From Novosphingobium sp. (GTDB taxonomy: Bacteria > Pseudomonadota > Alphaproteobacteria > Sphingomonadales > Sphingomonadaceae), in the NCBI RefSeq assembly GCF_025351285.1, contig NZ_JANXWG010000079.1:1-40126 (forward strand): a stretch of 40,126 nucleotides of DNA. The letters run 5' to 3'. The notes below the pieces were generated by a model. It saw only the letters and a program-made list of their open reading frames with translations. It had not been told where the DNA came from and made no database searches. Position numbers and translations under genes: made by a program. Position 1 is the first letter of the stretch; each line of letters opens with the position of its first letter. Positions 34,352-40,126 of this stretch are shown piece by piece.

Positions 34352-35733
34352 CGCGCGCCTTCGTTCCACAGCACGACGCGAATGGTCTGGAGCAGGATCA
34401 GCAGATCGAGGAACGGCGTGTAGTTCTTGGCATAATACAGGTCGTATTCGAGCTTGTGCCGCGAATCCTCGATCGAGGCGCCGTAAGGGTAATTGATCTG
34501 CGCCCAGCCGGTGATGCCCGGCTTCACCATGTGCCGTTCGGCGAAATAGGGCAGCTTGTCTTCCAGATCGATCACGAATTCGGGCCGTTCCGGACGCGGG
34601 CCGACAAAACTCATGTGGCCCTTGAGCACCGCCCAGGTCTGCGGCAGTTCGTCGATCCGGCAGGCGCGGATCAGCCGGCCGATGCGGGTGACGCGCGGAT
34701 CATCCTTGACCGCCCATTGCGCGCCCGCGGCTTCCGCATCGGTGCGCATCGAACGCAGCTTGATCAACTGGAAATCCTGCCCGTACAGCCCGACCCGGGT
34801 CTGCCGGAAAAACGCCGGGCCCTTGCTGTCCAGCTTCACCAGCACAGCGAACAGACCGATGATCGGGAACGTCAGCAGCAGCAGCAGCAGGCTCGCCAGC
34901 ACGTCGAAAATGCGCTTGAACGCGCTCGAAAGCATGCGGCCCGACGAGAATCCGTCCGAAAAGATCAGCCAACTGGGATTGACCGTATCGAGATCGATCC
35001 GCCCTGTCTCGCGCTCCAGGAAAGTCGAGAAATCGTTGACGTGGACCCCGGTGGTCTTGATCCGCAGCAGATCTTTCAGCGGCAACGCGTTGCGCCGTTC
35101 TTCAAGCGCCAGGACCACTTCGCTGACGCCCAGGTTTTCGACGAAGCGCGTGAGATTGTGAATGGCCGAGCGGTTGATCGCTTCTTCGACCACCTGCACG
35201 CCTTCGTGCATGGCGAGGTACGATACGATGACGAAACCCGCATCCGGCTTTTCGGAAAGCTTGCGCAGCCGATCGGCGCGATGGCCAGCACCCAGCACCA
35301 GCACACGGCGGCGAAACGCTGCGGCGCCGATGAATTCGCCCACGATCAGCCGCAACGCCAGCAGCAGCACCATCGCGAAGCCCATCGCGTAAACCAGGTT
35401 CGATCGCCACAGCGTATGGCCCGGCAGCATGAAGTACAGCGCCGAGAGCGCGATGATGCCCAGGCTGATCGCCACCAGCAACCGCGCCGTGGCATAGCGC
35501 ATCGACCGCAGCGCATCGGCGCCGTAGACCCCGACCGAGATCATCGCGAGCTGGATCATCGCTGCAAAAACCGTCAGCGGCACCCAACGGCCGGCCATCG
35601 GACCGACGGTGATGCCGATCTGGCGCGCACGCATGGCCCAGCCCAATTCGCCCGCCAGCAGCAACACCGCGAAATCGAACAGGCCGAGCAGCAGCACGGT
35701 GTTGGGAATGTAATGCTTGAACAAGCGGATCAT
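34348..35733 (-). CDS. Exosortase-associated sugar transferase (EpsB-like, TIGR03013 type)
   Basis: This 461-residue membrane protein belongs to the polyprenyl glycosyl-phosphotransferases that start exopolysaccharide repeat units by moving a sugar-1-phosphate to undecaprenyl phosphate. It has four or five N-terminal helices (first residues MIRLFKHYIPNTVLLLG are characteristic of the exosortase-linked subfamily), a nucleotide-binding-like central domain (VLVLGAGHRADRLRK), and the C-terminal catalytic domain with KRIFDVLASLLLLLL, FRQTRVGLYGQDFQLIKLRSM, DELPQTWAVLKGHMSFVGPRPE and GITGWAQINYPYGAS. The ATG at 35733 matches the subfamily N-terminus; the frame is open to 35931 into the divergent gene. 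It is the first gene of the operon with prsK, prsR and the TPR gene. Confidence 0.93.
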   Translation of the reverse strand: MIRLFKHYIPNTVLLLGLFDFAVLLLAGELGWAMRARQIGITVGPMAGRWVPLTVFAAMIQLAMISVGVYGADALRSMRYATARLLVAISLGIIALSALYFMLPGHTLWRSNLVYAMGFAMVLLLALRLIVGEFIGAAAFRRRVLVLGAGHRADRLRKLSEKPDAGFVIVSYLAMHEGVQVVEEAINRSAIHNLTRFVENLGVSEVVLALEERRNALPLKDLLRIKTTGVHVNDFSTFLERETGRIDLDTVNPSWLIFSDGFSSGRMLSSAFKRIFDVLASLLLLLLTFPIIGLFAVLVKLDSKGPAFFRQTRVGLYGQDFQLIKLRSMRTDAEAAGAQWAVKDDPRVTRIGRLIRACRIDELPQTWAVLKGHMSFVGPRPERPEFVIDLEDKLPYFAERHMVKPGITGWAQINYPYGASIEDSRHKLEYDLYYAKNYTPFLDLLILLQTIRVVLWNEGAR

Positions 35734-35852
35734 CGCGGCGTCGATCCCTAACCGACCAGGCCGGAGCGGCGGTCGTCGTGCTTGATGGTTCCTAAGGCGA
35801 ATGGGTAAACTGTCGGTAAATCTGACAATCGTCCCGCCCATTCTGTCGGGCC

Positions 35853-35872
35853 TGTTTACAAGCACGTGAACA
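35853..35872. promoter_or_regulatory. Imperfect dyad in the divergent promoter of the EPS operon and patatin gene
   Basis: TGTTTAC, six bases, GTGAACA forms a 20-base dyad with one mismatch, centred between the transferase (minus) and the patatin-like gene (plus, start 36 bases downstream). A second short inverted pair, GCCC-N8-GGGC, lies just before it. The symmetry is compatible with a regulator site, but no family is identified. Confidence 0.25.
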
Positions 35873-35908
35873 CTGGCGGCACGCGCCCAAGCCTGCCATG
35901 TTACACCG

Positions 35909-38236
35909 ATGCGGCAGAAGGAACTGCGCATCGCACTGGTGTGCTATGGGGGAGTCAGCCTCGCCGTCTACATGCACGGCGTGACCAAGGAGCTGTGGCA
36001 CGCGGTCCGCGCCAGCCGCGCGCACCATGCACGCCAGCCGAGCACCCCCGGCGTCGAAGCCGTTTATCGCGAACTGCTGGAAACCATCGGCGCCACCCGC
36101 GACCTGAAGCTGCGCGTGCTGCTGGACATCGTTGCCGGCGCGAGTGCTGGCGGCATGAACGGCGTGTTCCTGGCTCAGGCCATCGCCAACGGGCAAAGCC
36201 TCGAACCATTGACCAGACTGTGGCTCGAAAAGGCGGACATCGAGGTTCTGCTCGATCCCGACGCCAAGCCGTGGAGCCGCCTGGCCAAATTCTGGGCCCA
36301 GCCTCTGGTGTGGTTGCTGCTCAAGCGTCCGGGTAACGTGGTATCGGGTACGGTCGCGCCCGAAACGCGCAACGAAGTGAGGCGGAAGGTCTCGGCACTG
36401 ATCCGCGCGCGCTGGTTTGCGCCACCGTTCAGCGGCATCGGTTTCTCGCGGCTGATCGCGGACGCCCTCGATGCAATGGCCGCAACGCCCGCTGGCCCCC
36501 CGCTGCTGCCCGATGGCCACCCGCTCGACCTGCTGGTCACCGCCACCGATTTCAACGGCCACCCGATGGCGCTGCAACTCCACAGTCCGCCCGTGGTCGA
36601 GGAAACCGAGCACCGCCTGTCGATCGGTTTCCGCAAAGTGGTAACCCAGGGGCCAGGCCGCGCGTTGGCGCCCTGGCCCGAACTGGTCGTTGCCGCGCGC
36701 GCCACCGCCAGCTTCCCCGGCGCCTTCCCGCCGCTTGCGCTGCGCGAGGTCGACGGGCTGGTGACCGAGCGGGAAGACACTTGGCCCAGCCGCGACGCAT
36801 TCATTGCGCGGATCATGCCCGAACGGCACCAGCGCGGGGAATTCGACGATCTTGCGCTGATCGACGGGGCCGTCCTGGTCAACGCCCCCTTCGCCGAGGC
36901 GATCGCGGTGCTGGGTGATCGACCGGCGCAGCGCGAAGTAGACCGCCGCTTTGTCTATATCGACCCCCGTCCCGATGCGATGCACATCGGCCAGCGCGCG
37001 ACGAAGACCGTGGGATTTTTCTCGGCGATCCTGGGTTCGCTCTCGTCGATCCCACGCGAACAGCCGATCCGCGACAACCTGGAGGCGCTGCGGCGCCAGT
37101 CCGATGGTCGCGCGCGATTGCGCGGCATTGTCGAGGCGCTGCGGCCCGAAATCGAGGAAGCGGTCGAAGGTCTGTTCGGCCGGACATTCTTCCTCGACCG
37201 GCCCAACCCCAAGCGGCTGACCGCGTGGCGCAACCGCGCGCAGCAGGCTGCGGCCGAACGCGCCGGGTTCGCCTTTCGCGCTTATGCCCAGGTCAAGCTC
37301 GACGGGATCGTCACAGCGCTCGCGCAAACGATCCATTCCGCCGCACCCGACGCGGCAAGCCCCGATGCTGTCGAAACCGCGCTGTGGCGGCACTTGCGCG
37401 CCAAGGGTTTCAACCGGCTGGCTGAGCTTGGCGGCGGCGCCACGCCCGAAACGATTGCATTTTTCCGCGCACACGATTTCGCCTTCCGCATCCGCCGTAT
37501 CAAGATGCTGGCGCGGCGGCTGGCGCATGATTGGAGCGATATGGCCGGCATCGATCCAGTCGCTCGCGAAGCGGCGCGTGACACGGTGTTCCGCGCGCAG
37601 GCGCTGTACCAGGCGCGCGAAACCGGCGCCGGCTTCGGCACAAGCTTCGGCGCCATCGCCGCGCGCGCGTGCGAAGATCCCGGCGGGGTGCTGGCGGCAA
37701 TAGCCGAGCGGCGAGCGTTGACCGCAATCGACCTGACTGTCGATGCGATGCTGGTCGAATCGCTGGTGGTGATGGACAGGGTGCTGCGCCGGCGCGTGCT
37801 GCTCGCCTACCTTGGCTTCCCGTTTTACGATGTCGCCACGCTGCCGTTGTTGCAGGGCGACAGCCTGAATGCGAATGGCGGCGAGTTCGATCCGGTCAAG
37901 ATCGACCGCATTTCACCCGATGATGCGCCCTCGATCCGACCCGGCGGCACATTCGCATGCCTGCGCGGGGTGGAATTCTTCAACTTCGGCGCGTTCTTCA
38001 GCCGCGCCTACCGCGAGAACGATTACTTGTGGGGCCGGCTCCACGGTGCCGAACGCGTGATCGACCTGATCGCCTCGACCGTGGAAGAACCCCTGCCCCC
38101 GGCGATGATCCGTCGCGCCAAACACCAGGCATTCCTGGCCGTACTCGAATCCGAACGCGACCAGCTCAAGGCCGAACCAGGGCTGGTGCAGCGCTTGATC
38201 GACGAGGTCGAGGCGGCGTTTGCTGCGCCCGCCTGA
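35909..38236 (+). CDS. Patatin-like phospholipase family protein with C-terminal DUF3376-type region
   Basis: The 775-residue product has an N-terminal patatin domain with the oxyanion-hole segment CYGGVSLAVYMHG (about 12-24), the nucleophile elbow GASAGG with Ser79, and the dyad Asp319 in LIDGAVLVNAP. Patatins hydrolyse acyl esters of membrane lipids through a Ser-Asp dyad, and both residues are present. The length and long C-terminal region (about 400-775) match the bacterial patatin-like family TIGR03607, which carries a DUF3376-type domain of unknown role. No signal peptide is seen, so it is probably cytoplasmic or membrane-associated. It is divergent from the EPS operon and convergent with dnaJ, with 8 bases between the stops. 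Confidence 0.93.
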   Translation: MRQKELRIALVCYGGVSLAVYMHGVTKELWHAVRASRAHHARQPSTPGVEAVYRELLETIGATRDLKLRVLLDIVAGASAGGMNGVFLAQAIANGQSLEPLTRLWLEKADIEVLLDPDAKPWSRLAKFWAQPLVWLLLKRPGNVVSGTVAPETRNEVRRKVSALIRARWFAPPFSGIGFSRLIADALDAMAATPAGPPLLPDGHPLDLLVTATDFNGHPMALQLHSPPVVEETEHRLSIGFRKVVTQGPGRALAPWPELVVAARATASFPGAFPPLALREVDGLVTEREDTWPSRDAFIARIMPERHQRGEFDDLALIDGAVLVNAPFAEAIAVLGDRPAQREVDRRFVYIDPRPDAMHIGQRATKTVGFFSAILGSLSSIPREQPIRDNLEALRRQSDGRARLRGIVEALRPEIEEAVEGLFGRTFFLDRPNPKRLTAWRNRAQQAAAERAGFAFRAYAQVKLDGIVTALAQTIHSAAPDAASPDAVETALWRHLRAKGFNRLAELGGGATPETIAFFRAHDFAFRIRRIKMLARRLAHDWSDMAGIDPVAREAARDTVFRAQALYQARETGAGFGTSFGAIAARACEDPGGVLAAIAERRALTAIDLTVDAMLVESLVVMDRVLRRRVLLAYLGFPFYDVATLPLLQGDSLNANGGEFDPVKIDRISPDDAPSIRPGGTFACLRGVEFFNFGAFFSRAYRENDYLWGRLHGAERVIDLIASTVEEPLPPAMIRRAKHQAFLAVLESERDQLKAEPGLVQRLIDEVEAAFAAPA

Positions 38237-38244
38237 GGCGATGG

Positions 38245-39363
38245 TCAGCCGGTAAAGGCATCCTTCAACCGATCGAAAAAGCCCTTCGATTGCGGTGTTT
38301 CATCACCCGTCTCGGTGGCCTGGAATTCGCGCAGCAATTCCTTCTGCCGCGCCGAAAGCTTCATCGGGGTTTCGACCTGGATCTCTACCACCAGATCGCC
38401 ATGCCCGCGCCCTTGCAGCACCGGCATGCCCGCGCCACGCTTGCGCAACTGCTTGCCCGACTGGATGCCGGCGGGAATGTCGATGGTGTGCGTGGCGCCG
38501 TCGAGCCCGGGAATGGCGATCTCGCCGCCCAAGGCCGCCTTGGTGAAGCTGATCGGCGCGCGTGTGATCAGCGTGGTGCTTTCGCGTTCGAAAACATTGT
38601 GCCGCGAAACGTGGAGGAAAATATACAAGTCGCCCGATGGCGCGCCCTGTGGCCCTGCCTCGCCCTTGCCGCTCAAGCGGATGCGCGTGCCAGAATCGAC
38701 ACCCGCGGGGATCTGCACGTCGAGCGTCTGCGGCGCATCGATGCGGCCTTCCCCGCCACAACTGCGGCATGGGTTTTCGATCACCTGGCCGCGCCCGTGG
38801 CACGAGGGGCACGCCCGTTCGACCATGAAGAAACCCTGCTGCGCGCGCACTTTGCCGTGCCCGCCGCACAGCTTGCACCCGCGCGCGGCTGTGCCGGGCT
38901 GCGCGCCCGATCCGCCGCACGGGTCACACTTCTGCGAGACCTCGACCGTGATTTGCGCGGGCTTTCCGTGGAACGCCTCTTCGAGCGTGATCTCCATGTC
39001 GTAACGCAAGTCCGCGCCGCGCCGCGCTTGACCGCGCCCACCGCCACCGCCGAACGCGCCGCCGAAGATCGTTTCGAAAATATCGCCCAGGTCGCCGAAA
39101 TCGGCACCGCCGCCTGCTCCACCGCCGCCCTGCTGTTCGAACGCGGCATGGCCATAGCGATCATAAGCCGCACGCTTCTGCGGATCGGACAAGCACGAAT
39201 AGGCCGCGCTGATGGATTTGAACTTGGCCTCGGCTTCCTTGTTGCCGGGGTTCTTGTCCGGGTGGTGGATCATCGCCAGCCGCCGGTAAGCGGACTTGAG
39301 CACCTTGTCGTCAGCGGTGCGCTCGACTTCGAGCAATTCGTAGAAATCGACTTCGGTCGTCAT
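38245..39363 (-). CDS. dnaJ: Chaperone protein DnaJ
   Basis: DnaJ delivers substrates to DnaK and stimulates its ATPase. The 372-residue product has a J domain (1-70) with the essential HPD at 34-36, a Gly-rich linker (about 75-110), a zinc-binding cysteine-rich domain with four repeats ([32 protein letters not shown]) and two C-terminal beta domains. All motifs are intact. The ATG overlaps the stop of the upstream VapD-family gene by ATGA, so its translation is probably coupled to that gene instead of directly to dnaK. It is convergent with the patatin-like gene. Confidence 0.97.
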   Translation of the reverse strand: MTTEVDFYELLEVERTADDKVLKSAYRRLAMIHHPDKNPGNKEAEAKFKSISAAYSCLSDPQKRAAYDRYGHAAFEQQGGGGAGGGADFGDLGDIFETIFGGAFGGGGGRGQARRGADLRYDMEITLEEAFHGKPAQITVEVSQKCDPCGGSGAQPGTAARGCKLCGGHGKVRAQQGFFMVERACPSCHGRGQVIENPCRSCGGEGRIDAPQTLDVQIPAGVDSGTRIRLSGKGEAGPQGAPSGDLYIFLHVSRHNVFERESTTLITRAPISFTKAALGGEIAIPGLDGATHTIDIPAGIQSGKQLRKRGAGMPVLQGRGHGDLVVEIQVETPMKLSARQKELLREFQATETGDETPQSKGFFDRLKDAFTG

Positions 39364-39659
39364 TCGTCACCATCGTCCATGATGGTCGGCAGAAGATCGT
39401 TGTTTTCCTCTATCCGCAACATGCGAATGTCGCGCACGGCGGCCTTGAACCAGGGAAATTTCCGACTCAACCGTTGGATCGTCAGCACGCATTTGACTGC
39501 ATCTACGCTGTCATCGCCGAAATACCCGCTGCCCTGAACCCACTCAAACCCCCGCGCGGTCAAGAATCCGCGAATGTCTGCATAGGCATTGTTCCAGGAC
39601 GGATTCGGATAGGCCAACTGTAACGCTGATGTATCGAGATCGAATATGATCGCGTACAT
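39360..39659 (-). CDS. vapD: VapD-family protein (putative ribonuclease toxin) between dnaK and dnaJ
   Basis: The 99-residue protein matches the VapD family (virulence-associated protein D, a Cas2-like ribonuclease): [10 protein letters not shown] at the start with the conserved Asp7, [24 protein letters not shown] in the middle, and [16 protein letters not shown] near the end. In Haemophilus and Helicobacter VapD is a toxin with mRNA-interferase activity. The ATG at 39659 has GGGGGA about ten bases upstream. The frame is open to 39755, adding 32 residues including VGHNSGG, which are probably not part of the protein. The TGA overlaps the dnaJ ATG. Its base composition looks more AT-rich than dnaK and dnaJ, suggesting later arrival. 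No separate VapX antitoxin ORF is clear in the 152 bases before it. Confidence 0.85.
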   Translation of the reverse strand: MYAIIFDLDTSALQLAYPNPSWNNAYADIRGFLTARGFEWVQGSGYFGDDSVDAVKCVLTIQRLSRKFPWFKAAVRDIRMLRIEENNDLLPTIMDDGDE

Positions 39660-39811
39660 GCTTTTTCGTCCCCCTGAATTGTGACCGACCCCGGCCCCGC
39701 GCGCGAGAAAGCGCCACGCATCGCTACCGCCAGCAATTTCGCGAGCCAATACCATGGCGCTTTCCTAGCTTGTCACAGGATCGGCACAACACCGTTGTCG
39801 ATCGAGCGCAG

Positions 39812-40126
39812 TCAGCCCTTGTTTTCGTCGACTTCGGAGAATTCCGCGTCAACCACGCCGTCGTCGGGCTTGACTTGGCCACCCGCGCCGCCGGGGGCTG
39901 CCGATGCGGCCTGTTCCTTTTCGTAGATCGCCTGACCCAGCTTCATCGCCACTTCGGTGAGGGCCTGGGTCTTGGCGGTCATCGCATCGACATCGCCGCC
40001 TTCGATCGCGGACTTGGTCTCGACGAGGGCGGCTTCGATCTCGCCCTTGAGGCTCGCGTCGATCTTGTCGGCATGTTCCTCAAGCTGACGCTCGGTCGCG
40101 TGGACGAGGCTTTCGGCGTTGTTCTT
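39812..40126 (-). CDS. dnaK: Chaperone protein DnaK, C-terminal part (5' end outside window)
   Basis: The frame is open to the window edge and ends in TGA at 39812-39814. The visible 104 residues are the DnaK lid helices (AESLVHATERQLEEHADKI, GDVDAMTAKTQALTEVAMKLGQAIYE), followed by a Gly/Ala-rich linker and the acidic C-terminal tail (VDAEFSEVDENKG) that is typical of alphaproteobacterial DnaK. The ATPase and substrate-binding parts lie outside. A 152-base gap separates it from the VapD-family gene, longer than usual for dnaK-dnaJ. Confidence 0.97.
   Translation of the reverse strand, partial: KNNAESLVHATERQLEEHADKIDASLKGEIEAALVETKSAIEGGDVDAMTAKTQALTEVAMKLGQAIYEKEQAASAAPGGAGGQVKPDDGVVDAEFSEVDENKG

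Noticed and set aside
37957..39537. Plus-strand open frame of 526 codons across the patatin end and opposite dnaJ
   Set aside because: It overlaps well-supported patatin and dnaJ genes and shows no family features.
1..40126. tRNA, rRNA, CRISPR arrays, insertion sequences, prophage or attachment sites
   Set aside because: No cloverleaf sequence, regularly spaced repeats, transposase or phage genes were seen on either strand.

Overview
The window looks like the chromosome of a sphingomonad alphaproteobacterium, probably Novosphingobium or a close relative. This is judged from the GC-rich coding, GTTC-N7-GTTC type LexA sites, the trpC-moaC-moeA-lexA-comEC-gltX-gltA gene order, an imuA/imuB/dnaE2 mutagenesis set, and an exosortase-type EPS regulator pair (prsK/prsR). 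No rRNA, tRNA, CRISPR array, insertion sequence or prophage was found. Genes are dense. The only gene-free stretch above 300 bases is 448-807.

Layout. Positions 1-8740 are housekeeping: the end of trpC, moaC-moeA (molybdenum cofactor), lexA with its own SOS box, comEC on the minus strand, then gltX, gltA and a small membrane protein. Positions 8751-15446 hold a group of little-known genes: a histidine kinase-like protein with Pro at the phospho-acceptor position, an unknown 320-residue protein, a nucleotidyltransferase-like membrane protein, and an Hpt-like protein without its histidine. Divergent to these is a TipN-like protein with two membrane helices and a long coiled coil. Positions 15495-22458 hold the SOS mutasome: dnaE2, then imuB and imuA, split by a plus-strand alpha/beta hydrolase. 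Perfect GTTC-N7-GTTC boxes precede lexA, dnaE2 and imuA. dnaE2 carries a 108-base inverted-repeat element in frame.

Positions 22615-29112 are mixed metabolism: a general-stress flavin-fold protein, an amino acid permease, panB, a TerC/DUF475 membrane protein, a more AT-rich island with a winged-helix regulator and a 60-residue ORF, and an alpha-methylacyl-CoA racemase-like CoA transferase. Positions 29138-35733 form a tightly overlapping minus-strand operon: sugar-phosphate transferase, prsK, prsR, TPR protein. This is the regulatory arm of an XrtA/PEP-CTERM exopolysaccharide system; no exosortase is in view. Positions 35909-38236 encode a patatin-like protein. The window ends in dnaK-vapD-dnaJ (minus strand), where a VapD-family gene sits between the two chaperone genes and overlaps the dnaJ start by ATGA.

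How the genes work together. LexA probably represses itself, dnaE2 and imuAB, so repressor and translesion machinery sit within 20 kb. The glycosyltransferase-prsK-prsR-TPR genes are probably co-transcribed. The 8.7-15.4 kb group and the vapD insertion are the least explained parts.
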